From Ancylostoma caninum (taxonomy: Eukaryota; Nematoda; Chromadorea; Rhabditida; Ancylostomatidae), in assembly GCA_037903475.1 (NCBI GenBank), contig JBAJFG010000201.1:62001-126000 (forward strand): DNA of 64,000 bases, in the 5' to 3' direction. Positions 49,795-62,437 of this stretch are shown piece after piece. Position 1 is the first letter of the stretch; every line of letters begins with the position of its first letter. Under the pieces are notes generated by a model. That model was given only the letters and a program-made list of their open reading frames with translations, did no database searches and was not told the origin of the DNA. Position numbers and translations under genes: made by a program.

Positions 49795-50830
49795 CTTGCC
49801 ACGTGGCGAACTGGCGCGGGCGCACTCCTGCAGCAACAGTGGGCCCGACTCCACCACTTTCGGAGGCCGGCGCACCCATACCGCAGCTGTGCACCCGAGT
49901 CAAGGCCTTCCCCCACTTCTGGGCTCCGGGGCATCCCTATCACAGCGGTGGACACGAGTTCAGGCCTTCCCGCCACTTCTGGGCTCCGGCGCACCCTTAT
50001 CACAGTGGTGGATCGGCCTCCCTCATTACTGGGTGCCGGCGCACCCTTATCACAATGGTGGACACGGGTCCAGGCCTTTCCCCACTTTCGGACGCCAGCG
50101 CACTCCTATCATAGCGGTGGACCCGCATCCCCACTTCTGGGCGCCGGCACACCCTTGTCGTAGCTGTGGACCCGGGTCCAGGCCTTTCCGCCACTTCTGG
50201 GCTCCGGCGCACCCCTATCACAGTGGTGGACCCGGGTCCAGGCATCCCCGTCACTTCTGGGCTCCGGCACACCCTTATTGCAGCGGTACAGCGGTGGACC
50301 CGTCTCCCCACTTTTGGCCGCCGGCGTACCCTCATCACAGCGGTGGACCCGCCTCCCCACTTCTGGGCGCCGGCGCACCCTTATCATAGTGGTGGACTTG
50401 TCTCCAGGCCTTCCTCCACCTCCAGGCGCCGGCGCACCCTTACTACAGCGGTGGAGCCGGGTCCAGGCCTTCACCAACTTCTGGGCGCCGGCGCATCCTT
50501 ATCACAGCGGTGGACCCGTATCCCCCATTTCTGGGCGCTGGCGCACCCTTATCAGAATGGCGGACCCGGCTACCCCACTTCTGGGCGCCGGCGCACCCGT
50601 TGAACTGTTGCACCTATTGTATAGGTCCATCAGTTCAACTGGTGTCATCATCCAACCTTCCGCTCGACTTTCTCCCCACCCCACTCCACCATACCTCACT
50701 CGATCTAAGCCTTTTTATATGATCTTGCAATCACCACACAATCACGATCACTGACCAATCGTGGAATTTCGTAACGGTCTGACACACATACATACAGATA
50801 GACATGAAAACAGACTAAGCCCGTTATTAT
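49795..50830 (+). repeat. Minisatellite-plus-tail module, copy 3 (longest array)
   Basis: Roughly fourteen units of about 50-60 bp with the core GGCGCACCCTTATCACAGCG and GGACCCG...CCCCACTTCTGGGCGCC run from about 49800 to 50600. Some units carry an extra GGTCCAGGCCTTTC block. The tail GGAATTTCGTAACGG...ACAGACTAAGCCCGTTATTAT ends near 50831. Large open frames here on both strands are repeat artefacts. Confidence 0.85.
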
Positions 50831-50961
50831 AAGTCATAATTCTTCAGTGGTTGCAAACGTGCATTTCTATATCTTCACACATGGAAAGAATGGTTTACCC
50901 ATTTTCTGTGGATTAATACATCGCAAAAACACTTTGAAACAATGGCATTCATTTGTACGAA

Positions 50962-51100
50962 TAACTCGAAATATTCGATTACTCGAAAATTCGAATAATT
51001 TGAAAAGTCGAAACATTCGATTATTCGAATATTCGAATAATTTCAAAAGTTGAAATATCCGATTACTTGAATATTCGAGTATTCGAAAGAAAAAATTCGA
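50962..51100. repeat. TCGAA-rich degenerate tandem repeat
   Basis: ATTCGAATATTCGAATAATT-type units, partly palindromic, repeat about seven times. Confidence 0.7.
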
Positions 51101-51837
51101 ATACCAATGTATACTCGTAAGGCGACGAAGCAATCTTTGATCTCGCGGTGTAACTGCTAGAGAATTGTTCAGGCTATGTTTGGCATCTCGGAATCACTGA
51201 GAAAGAAGTGTTAGGTGCCAACGATCGATAACACCATCTGTACTGATTCGTGGCAGATGCCTCAATGGGCATCCTAAGCTGAGATCAATGGAGCGATTGG
51301 TTACCATATAGGCTACGTAGTGCTGGAAGACCTAGGAAGTGAGAGTTGGTTCGTTAGCCTTGTTGGTTAATGCGTTTATGGATCGTAACCCTGAACTCTT
51401 CACAAAAGAAGAGGCTCAGAAACGGGTCTTGCTGAACTTTCGCAAGGCATCATGTCTACCGATTCGACCAACATGTGCCCAAGATTCTTTTCGAAACTTA
51501 TTCTAAGGTGAGACAATGCCTCTCACTATGAAACCAAAAACTTTACTGATTCCGAGATGAGTTTTCTCATTTAATCAGCATTTATTCATGCCGCAAAATA
51601 TATTCCAGGTGAACGTAGTTGGTATTCAAGGCTATCAACCGTACGGGTTCGGTTGCGCTGGTGTTCTCAACGGACCGAATAGTAAAGTTGCTTGCATCTT
51701 CGGCGCTAAACTGTGAAGCGTCCTTTGGTTGTTGACCAGCTCCAGTGCTGTGCGATAACTAATGCCTATTGTGTTCTGCAATAAAGTTTCAAGGCGGATG
51801 TTTGGCAAATGCCAATACTGATGATGATCACGTACTA

Positions 51838-52319
51838 CAGGGGAAGCCAAAAATACGGTAACAACGCTCGTTTCTCTCCTGAAGAAAAGTGTTTTTTGTA
51901 AGAAAGAAGGTGAATTCAGTTGAGGTGTCCTTTCGCAACGTTTTATCAAAGCAGTGCTTCGGCCCACAAGTTATGTTTGATTCAGGACTCAGGCAAAAAT
52001 ACATTTTTTTTAGGTACCATTGGGTTTATTAGTAGGGTTAGTAGGCTTTGGTGATGCCCTGGGCAAGCACTTCAAATATATTGGTTGACCAGAACTCCAA
52101 CCACTTGCGCACCGTGGTCAGCGACTTTGCTCAGCATCTTGGTCCATATGTCATTTGTGACAGGGGATATCCCGAGGTGAATGGTTGCTTTATGTTAAGC
52201 ATGACCTAGTAAACATCATGATCTAGTAAACATAAGTCCTATACGAGTATGTCCCAAATTACACGCAGATACTTTTTCGTGTACACTTTCCTGTGTTAAC
52301 GTATTTATGGCCCAAACTG
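51838..52319. mobile_element. Non-autonomous Tc1/mariner element, copy A
   Basis: The ends CAGGGGAAGCCAAAAATACG and CGTATTTATGGCCCAAACTG are inverted repeats; TA flanks both sides (51836-51837, 52320-52321). The interior CAAGCACTTCAAATATATTG and CCAACCACTTGCGCACCGTG matches copy B at 56851-57377 in order. No complete transposase frame remains. Confidence 0.8.
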
Positions 52320-52499
52320 TATAATAAAGCGCAGACTAGTACGGTGTCTATGAAGACGGTTTCTCAAATAGAGTGACATGTGCGAAGCTGCACTTCGCTT
52401 TGGGATTTATTTATTTACTGGTGACAATATGTGGAATCTTTGTGAGCCTTAATCTGTATGCAACATTTGACTAACCCTGCTTAGATATGGGCCCGTAGC

Positions 52500-52938
52500 A
52501 AAGTGTCATGGCGGTGAGATGAACTTCAAAACTCATCACCAGGCTTTAAGAGATGATCGCATGGCAGCTCAGATCCATGGGGTATAGGATAGCAGATCAT
52601 CGTTCCTGCTAGAGCACGCATATGGCAACAGAGGAGATCATCGCCTTCTGGAAGCTGATCGCCCTCTCATGCTGTGAAAATAATGGGAGAAGCTAGCAGA
52701 CGCAGACTGAGACAGTCGAGGTAGCTAATTCTGCGTCCACTAGCTTCTCGCACTATTTTCACAGCGTAAGAGGGTGATCAGCTCCTAACAGGGCAATGAT
52801 CTCTTCTGTTGCCACAGGCGCAGTGACGTGGCTGGCAATGATCTGCTATCCTATACTTCGTGGATTTGAGCTGGCATGCGATTATCGCCTAAAGCGTGGT
52901 GCTGAGTTCTGGAGTTCATCTCACCGCCATGACACTTT
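52500..52938. repeat. Giant hairpin with arms of about 210 bp
   Basis: AAAGTGTCATGGCGGTGAGA at 52500 is the inverse of TCTCACCGCCATGACACTTT at 52938. The match continues through GATAGCAGATCAT, AGCTGATC.CCCTCT and GAAAATA, nearly to the centre at about 52715. Arms differ at scattered positions. No coding frame is present. Confidence 0.85.
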
Positions 52939-55517
52939 TCTACTGGCCATGGTTTCAGATGAATGGCTTTCGCCCAACTATGAAAATTTGTTATTCAAAT
53001 ATGCAGTTGCAATATAATGATGGTAAATTGGGAATGCGCGCTAACTCTGTTGGTCTCAGCGACAGTACTCCCGACTGCTGTTGTCAGGTATTTGATAGGG
53101 CCTCAAACAGCAACTTGTGGCGCAATTTCTGATGTAGGAATCATCAAATGCTCCTTAATTGTCGACTTTTAGTGGAATTCACATGACAAAAATTTAAAAT
53201 TTTCTTCACGTATTTTATTTCGTTAAAGGATTGAAAATTACAAGGTAGCAGTTCCACATGTCAATTTAAAAAATTGAAGAATCTCACCATTATATAGGTT
53301 TTTGTCTGAGCTTAGGGAAAAGAGAGATCCACAAAATTGGTAAAGAGTTCGTGAGGATGTGCAAGATATTGTCTAAGGTTATTGTCTAGGCCTTGCCTAA
53401 GCATAGGAAATTGAGGTAATCAAGGATGTACGTAACAAAAATTTCAATTTTCGTAAATCGTAAATCGTAAACTGTCCAAGGATGCCGCAAATCATAAATT
53501 GTGACAGAGGGTCCGAGTACTACTGATAAGATCCGGAAAATTTTCACTTTTTTCGTAACAAACTCATTCTCAAAGCGACTTGAATATATCTACTGCGGAA
53601 TTGATGCTCACAGGAACTTGCTACCTTAACTTCAGAGTAATAACATTGTATGGAAAGATAAGTTTTTTTTTCAATATTTCAAGGAGGCTACCTTGTATTA
53701 AGAGTATTCATCGCTACAGAAGGAAAAATTCTCTTGAAGCTGGTCAGCGTTTATGAAGTCAATTATGGTTGATATTTCAATCTCTTTGCGTACCACCAAG
53801 TCATCCATCATTGAATTGGTACCAGGGGAGCCTGGGAGGACGGCTATTGCCGACATTTCATCGCATACGTGGAGGCACGCATTCGATTCTTCTACAATTA
53901 TCAGATGAAGTCGTATGCATGATGCATTCCAGAAAGAATTATTTTTTGCATTTTATCATCGATGTTTACGGGCATCACATTCAAATAGATTCATAAGAAT
54001 TCGTCCAGGAAAAAAAATTCCTGCGCATGACATAACGCCGCAATTTAAATAAGGAAAACACAGCACAACGCTTCAGTGAAAAACATGGCGGGCAGCTCGT
54101 ATCTGCAGGGCAAGCTCAGTACCATTGGGAAAAGAGGGCTGAAAAAGTGGTCATTGATGTTCTTGTCCTCATGTAAGCATTTAATCTCCACTACTCCAAC
54201 ATTCTCTACAGAAGTCCAGATAATGGATTTGGTATGACCGCTGTGGTCGAATAATGGAAACTATTATATAAGCAAAACTACACGCATTTACACTTAGTAT
54301 TGCTGTGAAATGGAAACAAAGGCAAATCCCGCATATTTGCATCCTAAGCACAAGCGCTATGGGGAGATTCGTTCCTTGTCGTTATTTACTTTACGCGTTG
54401 CCATAGAACGCACCGGCTGTTACATCGTGGGCAGCTGCAGGAACACCTCATCATCGGAATATAGATAGATGTGCATAATTTCGGAGCATTCATATGGTAT
54501 TTTCAAGCTATTTTCACGTTTTCCACTGGTTGTATTTTCAGGAGCAATTGCTGATAAGGGAACCAGAAACTGCATTTCACTATGTGTTTCTTTTAGGTTG
54601 AAGTCAGTATTGAAACTGTGCCCATGCCTTACTCGCTTTATTGCTAAGTTTCAATAGTTTTTTTCAGATTGCAAATGTGGAACTTTCACAGAATTAGGTC
54701 TCCATTTCTCCTTAGCTTATTCTGCCAGTGTGTTGTGGCGGTGTTTTTATTTTTCTTCGGTATTGTACTTTAATACTAGGATTTGTTGACTGCAGCGGGT
54801 TCTGTAAAGCTGATCACGTTGTTGGAATGGTTTTAGCTGCGGAGTGGTTTTAGCTATTAAGATGTCCTTCCAACCACTTTCTGTCGTTGACTCATTCTTC
54901 TAGTTTTCGACCTTTTACTGCACATTTTTCGCCGACATGCCTATTCAAGAAAAACTAATCGATGGATAATTCATGTTCTGATTTGGATCATTCAACAACA
55001 CTGAGTTTTGTGCGCTCATACTTGGTTTTCCCTCTAACTTCACATACATACAACAGTCATTTCTCTGCAGACTAGGAATTAATTCCGGCGTTATTCAAAA
55101 CAACAAGATTCATGTATATGAGTGCTTTTCTCAGCCTGCGTTACTAGCTACAAACTTTCCATAAGCTGATATGCCGTGGTGCTTATCGATGGACGAGCGA
55201 TACATTTGTTGGGCTCCATTTACTTATCTATGTAGTAAATGAGTTTTTCTATCTAAATAGACAAACGAATTTTGTTAACCACAGTGTGATAAAATGTGAG
55301 AGTTCGTGACACATCGTTCTGACCAGCTAGTATGGTCTGACAGCGGAGTGTGCTAAAGGCCTTGGTTGCAATAGTCATGAGCAATGTCAATAGTCATTCC
55401 AAATAGCATGTCAAGAGATCGAACACGACGTTGATGAAAGCGACACTCCCAGAAAAGTTATAGTATTGAGAGAATTCGCACAATTAAGACAGCAGCTGAA
55501 TGATATTATTGTTACAG

Positions 55518-55745
55518 TGGACGTCAATGGCGGTGGCCCATCCACGGTCTCGAGAAGGACGCAACGCGACCGCGCTGCGCGCACCGGGATCAGTGTCGTC
55601 TGCTGCCGGGATGCTTTTAGTTTTCTTTTTCTAGTCGCTTTCACCCCAAATTCTTCAAATTCCTAAAAATCGGATGGAAAGCTGCGCATAACAGCAGCAG
55701 AAAACATCGTTCGCGAAGCACGCGGCGCGGTAGCCACTGTAAATG
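55518..55745. repeat. Relative of the 8.9-kb GC-rich inverted-repeat element
   Basis: GGTGGCCCATCCACGGTCTC followed by GAGAAGGACGCAACGCGACC matches the left end at 8950-9000. The right end (CACGCGGCGCGGTAGCCACTG) is diverged. Confidence 0.45.
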
Positions 55746-56029
55746 TAAGCAATAGAAGCCTATAAGTAAATTATAAATGAGAGTAGCAACGTTTTTCTGT
55801 GTTTGGACTTGTAGTCCGCATTGGTCATCACCATCAAATTCATGAAGCATGTATTGGCCGGTGAAATTTGTGCATTGTTATGATTTGTGTATCTGGATTA
55901 CAAACACCATCTCAACATCTCGATTTGTTCAAGTGGCTAGCGGCTGCAGCGCTCTAATTACCGCGCCGCGAGGCAGCCGCCGGAACAAAATTTGCAACTC
56001 TGCTATGGTTTAGTGGCTTATTTCATGGA

Positions 56030-56340
56030 TGAGAGATTTACGGGGTGAGTGTGCAAGTTACTATCTAGGCTTTTGCCTAAGCATAGGAAAGGGAGGTGAT
56101 CTACGGGGTCGGTGAAATACATGGAGTGGGTGCGCAAGTTACTGTCTAGGTCTTTGCCTAAGCATAGGAAAGGGAAGTGATCCACGGGGTTGGAGAGATA
56201 CATGGGATGTGTGCGCAAGTTATTGTCTAGGCTTTTGCCTAATCATAGAAAAAAGAGGTGATCCAGAGGATTGGTGGGATTGACGGGATCGGTGAGATAC
56301 AGGGAGTGGGGGCGCAAGTTACTGTCTAGGTCTTTGAAAC
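56030..56340 (+). repeat. Tandem repeat of about 90 bp, three to four units
   Basis: Each unit holds GCGCAAGTTACTGTCTAGG, TTTGCCTAAGCATAGGAAAG and GAGGTGATC.ACGGGG. A single diverged unit is visible at about 53365-53430. Confidence 0.75.
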
Positions 56341-56850
56341 TTACAGAACACTTACACAACCGTCTAGTTCTTAACCACAAAACCGCGAGTGGATAAAAGC
56401 TTCTTGTACATCTCTATTAGGATTGGAGAGTCTTGCATCACTCCTATGCTCTTATTGCCCAACATTTTGGGATCTATTAGAACCTATTTAACGTCTTTGA
56501 TAAGTTTCATTATAGGGGATAGTGGCAGACCGCCCCCCCCCCTCCGAATTCACCTTTTTTACGCTTCTTGTCAGTGTGGTGTTTTCTCAACATCACACTT
56601 TAGATTAATTCGTTCAAATTTTTCCTGAGTATGTTAGTGAGGTATGTTAGTGAACATGTTGGTAAGATCTGTTGTGAACAGTTTTAAGCTCTCATCGGTT
56701 ATTTCTTGGAGTTACGTTTATATTATTTATGGACCAATATGTTCAATACAATTTTTATTAGGTTGAACCATGCGTGCATAATTGTAAAAGTGTTTACGTG
56801 TAAATTTATAGATATTTAAAATTTCTATAGCTATGGGTTTAATGCTTCTA

Positions 56851-57377
56851 CAGGGGGCCAAAGTACGGTAATAACGCTCGTCTCTCCTCTAAGGAAAATT
56901 GTTTTGCCTCGAAGTTACGCTTGCTTGAAATGTGTTTCCTCAGCGTTTTACCGGAACAATGCTCCAGCCCAGAAGTCATGTTTGATTTAGGACTCAGCCG
57001 AAAATACATTAGGGGGCTTATTGGTTTCATTAAGTAACAACCCGTTTGCTTGGATCTCATTCAGTGGGGTTGGTAGGCTTTGGTGATACCCGAGACCAGG
57101 GCTTGTTCATACCCTCTTGGGATTCAAGATTAGTTGAGCAAGCACTTCAAGAAAGTTTGGATGACCAAAACCCCAACCACTTGCGCGCCGCGGTCTGCGA
57201 CCTGACTCAGCATCTTGATTCCTGTGTCAGAGCTGACAGCGGATATCCAAAGGCGAAGTGTCTCATTGTGTTAGATGTGGCCTAGTAAATATAGAAATCC
57301 TGGAACTGTTTTTCAAATTACATAAAAAAATTTTCGCTACACACTCTTATGTGTTACCGTATTTATGGCCCACCCTG
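56851..57377 (+). mobile_element. Non-autonomous Tc1/mariner element, copy B
   Basis: The ends CAGGGGGCCAAAGTACGGTA and TACCGTATTTATGGCCCACC...CTG are inverted repeats; TA flanks both sides (56849-56850, 57378-57379). On the plus strand 57046-57285 leaves an open frame ending ALQESLDDQNPNHLRAAVCD...LDVA, which looks like the C-terminal end of a transposase, so it is probably an internally deleted copy. Confidence 0.8.
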
Positions 57378-57824
57378 TAGTTGCTGCTCCCGTAATACAT
57401 CGGAATTTGTAGGGATTTCTGTGGAGTTTTGGTATGCAGTATATTACTGGAACGGTCGGTTTTTCTAGAATATTAAGACTGAGATTACAAATAAGGTGTG
57501 AATGTTTTTGTTATATATCGTTTATAATCACTACAGCTTATAAGTTGATGTCTAATCTGATCTCTGATCCATGACTTGTCCGCGGCGATGTGGTGCCCTA
57601 CATTCCCGCCAAGTGTGTATTCTGAGTCTGTGGGTGATGGTGGTGACCAAAGAATCAGTGGGCCGCACTCCCCGGATCAGACTGATCCAGGCAGTTACAG
57701 TTTTGGCAGCAGCCAGGTTAGGCTGCTTATCCTTTCTTTGTTTCTTCTATACCCATCCCTCTGTGATCTTTGCATTCATTTGTATTGTGTGAAATGCTTT
57801 CCAAAAATAAGTTATTAGGTTGGT

Positions 57825-59119
57825 GCAAAAATAATGCGCGTTTTCATGCCTTTGATTCCGAACCTCATAACTCCTCTCAAAATCGATCTTTTTCAATAGG
57901 CTTAGAACTATTGTAATTCGCAAATCTTTAGCAATAAGGAAGATGTTCTCCGACTACCATGCAATTCTGATAGGACCTTCTAGAACCGACTAACTTCCGG
58001 AGGGCAGTTTTGGTATCACCTTAGTCTTCAAGAAAATTCTCGTGGAAGAAGTCGTCCACGATCTCGGGAAAGTGGGGGAAGTGGTAGTCGGTGAGCGAGA
58101 AGTTTGCCGATTATGATGCAGGAGTCCGAGCTTCCTAGCTCAGTTGCTTCCACCTGTGAAGTATCTGTCGTGCAGGGTGTGCCTGGACGGTGCCGTGTAC
58201 GAGTGAAGAATCTATTTTATTGAGCAACGCTAGGGTCACACAGTGAAGTTCCTTATTTATTCTATTTACATCCTAAAAGGGCTTACCAGATTAGGAAGAA
58301 TGAATGAGCTGCAGTGAGCAATTTTTGCAGCAGGTCACCACAAAGTCGCCGTGACCTTATTTTGATGCTTTGGATTCTGGGTGTGTTTCGGTGCACCTTC
58401 CTCGTCCAACTGTTGAGCAAGGCACCTCATTTTGTCGAAGAGGGTCTATACTTCATACTTAACTACTAAGCGACCGACTGTTTGGTCGCAATTCTTTCGC
58501 TACAAAGGCACGAAGCAGACCTCTCAACGAGGATCAATGTGGTACTTGTTCAGTATGCGCGACATCAACTCATCGAGCTTTTTCATCCTCCCATTTTTGC
58601 TGAAGTAAGGGATGCTCTGACAACAATCACCGGCGAGGTTCTGCGAAAGCAAACATGTTGTTTAGGATGGGTGCTCTTTGATAATTTTCACAAGTTGGGG
58701 ATCGCAAACTCCAGAAAGACCTATGCGACACTCCAGAAAGACCTATGCGACATTCCTTACTTTCGAAGCAACGCACACCAAGCCGAAAAAACCGAAAGCA
58801 GCTGGGCGGAATGCATTCGCTCACACTACCTTCGCCAAAACTATGGTGGTCTTTCGAGCGGTTCCTGCTGCGATGCCGGCGAGTTTTAGCTCGCTGAAAT
58901 GAGTTTGGCAAAAAACTTGTTTTGGCGCCTTTCGTTCCACAACAAAAAAATTCACCAAAAACATGAACTTCGCTCAAAATGCATGAGATATTTGGGAAGG
59001 CCATGAAATTTGCTACAAAATTATATGCAATTTCTCAAACCGATGATAAGAAACATAGGAAGTTTTCTGCACCGAAGATGAAGCAACGAGAAACGCGCAT
59101 TATTTTTGCACCAACCTAA
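57825..59119 (+). mobile_element. Mariner of 1295 bp, decayed
   Basis: TTAGGTTGGTGCAAAAATAA begins at 57825 and its inverse TTATTTTTGCACCAACCTAA ends at 59119; TA lies on both sides. These termini are of the TTAGGTTGGTGCAAAA class known from irritans/Hsmar-type mariners. The frame at 58482-58889 contains WVLFDNFHK, comparable to the transposase segment after the first catalytic Asp, and a neighbouring frame has KPKKPKAAG and FAKTMVVF. A 22-bp tandem duplication (ACTCCAGAAAGACCTATGCG at 58709 and 58731) adds to the damage. Confidence 0.8.
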
Positions 59120-59224
59120 TATTATATCTTCCGTTTGCTAGTCATTCATAATTTTGGTTTGTAGGTCCACAACCATCTCGTGTCTTGTCGATTTGAAATG
59201 GACAACAAGCCGACTCATGTCTTA

Positions 59225-59500
59225 GCTAGGGAAAACGCTTAAGGTGCCGCTATAGGGCACGAGGAGGATAGCACTTGCGCCGCCGTCGCTGACCAACATC
59301 GGCTATTGACCCGGCTCTTCACCAGCAAAGCCCACTAACGATAGGTACTTTGTCGCAGTAGTCAACGACGGCGACAATAAATCGCCAAAACAGGCGACGG
59401 CGGATCGGCAACATCGGCGACTGCGGCGATGTTTGGCTCACAGTTGATGGGCTATGTTGCGGCAGTCATCAGCGAGAGCGACGCAGGGTGCTATACATTC
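59225..59500. repeat. GC-rich CGGCGAC-type repeat block
   Basis: GCCGCTATAGGGCACGAGGA at the left and GGGTGCTATAC at the right enclose many CGGCGA(C/T) motifs. A similar composition occurs at 25920-26130. Inverted ends are suggestive but imperfect. Confidence 0.35.
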
Positions 59501-61250
59501 ATAGTACATGTAGAGTTTGACTAGCCTTATCTATTATGCTGCTGCCGGAGCGGTGTTCAAGTATTCTGCCACTATCGAGACGGTACTCACTTACTATGCG
59601 ACGCAAGGGGTGGTATTATGTGTTCTATGACTTTTCAAAAATGTCATTTTGCCGCTACCGCTGCAGCAAGGGCCCTATCTCGCTGTGGTCCGAACTGTTG
59701 CCGTTATAGTGCATCGCAAGGGGCGGTCGTGTGTCCGAGTTTGTGTCCGCATGACAGTGCAAATTGGTTATGGGTTAAATTTTTCAACAGTAACATTCAA
59801 ATGCTTGCCTCCGAAGTGCATAGGCACTTTAACACCACGAAACACACCGCAGAATGATTGAGAATTGAAGTACTTTAGGTGAAGAAACAGCACCTTCCTT
59901 CGCATCCGTTCAGAATGAGCAGAGTACAGCAGCTAGTTGCAGTGCCCAGTTGCAAGGAAGCATTCCACACCAACATGGAATTAGCTGAACACTGAGAGGG
60001 GCCACAGCAATGGACTCTCCGGTTTTGCTATTGTACGTGTAGTCCTGGGCTCCTGGGAAAATTTTGAGGTACATTCCTCAAATTTTTACAAAGTTTGTAT
60101 AAAGGCTATTCAATCGCATTTTTTTAAACGCTGAAAGGGAAGGGAAACATTCTCAATATGGCTAAGCTCCATCCTGCTCCATCCGCACCTTCAGCAAGTA
60201 TTCCTGCTCCATCCACGACGTCCCGCCAGAAGCCTGCATCGGCCAAAGGTGGGCGGGTTCACCGGCGCTCCAAACGCCCGATTGTCTGAGATGCAGAACA
60301 GTGACTCGGGCTCGAAACCTGGTCTGATTCAGCTGCAGTACAGGGAGCTAGTGCTACTGCTTGTGTGATATTGTTCTACTGCTTGTGTGATATTGTTATT
60401 TTGTTGCTTCCTCAAAAAAAATTTCTACTAAGTGGAGTTTATGGGAAAGAAAGTGATTTAAAAAACAACTCGAAAATCTGATAGAATCCAATTTGCCTCT
60501 AGTTTGCCCCCTGAACGACCCTGATTTGTCGCAGAAACACAATCTTATTCAAGTAAAGATTTCCCAGTTTTCCCACAAGAACTCCAAAAACCCCTCAAGT
60601 AGCTTTCGGTGGGCCTCCGCGTGGCTCGCTGTAAGTGCTACATTTGCTCATGGTTGCAATGGCTGATAATGGTGGGCCCACAAAGATACACCGGTGACCC
60701 ACCAACATGCTCAAGCGTGGTGATGATAGAAAGTCTACGATTATGACCCCGCATTTTGCAGACAAAAACACGAGCCTTCCCTTTTTTGCACACAAATTGT
60801 TGTTTTGTTTGCTCTGTGGAGTTCACGAATTTCGGCGCTGATGTTGGCATACGGAGTGTGGAGATCGTGGTTAGTTTGAAACCTCCTAGAAAGAGCTTGT
60901 AAACCAGCGTGCCACTGCTTGCTAGGTGTTAGGTGTTGTTTGCTGATTGGAAAACAAAAATAGATGGTGAAACGGAGCGGAAAAAGGTATCATTTTGACT
61001 ATAATAATTGAACACAAGGGAACGTCTGCAAAAATCTTTACTTAGGGATAATAATAACCTCTGGTAAACAATCACGAGAGAATGCCCTGCCCCACCGTTC
61101 TACGATGGCTCATTCATGTATGGTTTGTATTTTGTTCTGCACGAAGATGCTTTATTCAGCATAAATAAATATTTCCTCTGAGTGGAGATCTTTGCAGACT
61201 TGTCCTATTCTGTTCAAATGTTGTGGTCAATATAATATGTATTGGGTTGT

Positions 61251-61390
61251 TCAGAAAGTAAATGGAATTTTTAGGCGTTGCAGAAAAATATTTATTTTCT
61301 CATAATGAGAAGGTACTAATTAGTGATTTGTTTTCTGCTTTGTTCGATTACCTTTTGCCATTTTCCCGGTAACTTCATAATCAGGGTCAA
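61251..61390 (-). mobile_element. Mariner remnant, C-terminal end only
   Basis: On the minus strand a frame reads LPGKWQKVIEQSRKQITN and stops, matching the usual mariner C-terminus LPxKWQKVID. It is followed by a terminal repeat ending GAACAACCCAA at 61252. Beyond about 61390 the similarity stops, so it is 5' truncated. Confidence 0.65.
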
Positions 61391-61856
61391 GCGTCTGATG
61401 AGAATTTCCCATGAGGAGGTCGTATGGGAGGGGGCTGGGAAGGGGGGGGGGGTGGCGTATTAGAGGTGTGGGTGGGGTAAGTACGTAGAGGAGTAGCTTG
61501 ACCTTTGAATGCAAATTCATGATTGTTTATAACATGACAAATGACCTTACGCCCAAGAACGACCACGTCATTACGAGTCAAAGCAGGACTGCTTGGCAGC
61601 GTATGGGAGAAATCGGCTTCGGCACACTCACGGTTTCGATTCCCGGCGCCTTCAATAGATTTTCGCACGGGTCGGAATCACTCCAGAATCAAGTGTGGTG
61701 TAAACAGGGTGGAAATGTTAAAAAATAGGGTGTGGATGGCGAGACCAATCGCTTGCACATGCGAGGATTCGCCTGCAGGGCCCGTCAGAACTTGGAAAAG
61801 TAGGGTGACTTAGACCTCGTGCTGAAGTTCTCTGACTCGAAAACAGCAAATGCTTT

Positions 61857-62437
61857 TCTAGATCTCCATAGAAGACGATCTGCTCTATCTTTTGCCAAAG
61901 TTTCAATTCTCTAGAACTTCATATGCTTTTGGGAGCTCGATTGGAAATTTCTAAAATTTTCGGGTCTCCGAGGGGAAATTTCCCATCTAACTCATGCAAG
62001 TAGGAGCGATTATTGGGGTGCGATAATAGGAATGAAGAATTGTTGCTTGGAGCTCTATTACGCAAAGGTAGTGAAATTTCGGTAAAAGGCAAATTCTCTT
62101 CATGGGAGTTGAAGAAGTAAAAAACTCGCAGTTTGAACAGATGGTGAAAGTGGAGTAAGTCTGTTGGGGAAATCACTGAGAAGCAGTTTGCAGATATCAC
62201 GAAAAAATTTTTCTACGAGTTTTAGCTGAGGAGATCTCCCATTCGAGTACAGAATCTGGCTCCACGAAGTTTGCTAGTTTTCCCGCAATTTAGATGGGAA
62301 ATCGATGGGAAATTCGCCAAATTTCCCATCGATTTCCCATCGAGCTCCCAAATACATATGAAGGTCTAGAAAATTGAAACTCTGGCAGAAGATAGAGCCG
62401 ATCGTCCTCTATGGAAAGATAGAAAACCATTCACTGA
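61857..62437. mobile_element. 580-bp foldback with about 95-bp arms
   Basis: The left arm (CCATAGAAGACGATCTGCTC, AAAGTTTCAATTCTCTAGA, CTTTTGGGAGCTCGAT) is mirrored by the right arm (ATCGAGCTCCCAAATACATA, TCTAGAAAATTGAAACTCTG, GATCGTCCTCTATGG). The interior repeats GGGAAAT and ATTTCCCATC. There is no coding frame. Confidence 0.8.

Noticed and set aside
42600..50600. Possible CRISPR array (regular repeats at 50-bp spacing)
   Set aside because: Whole units are repeated without unique spacers, no cas genes, and the context is a eukaryotic genome.
49678..50754. Open frames of up to 208 codons on both strands
   Set aside because: Same minisatellite artefact; simultaneous long frames on both strands and no start context.
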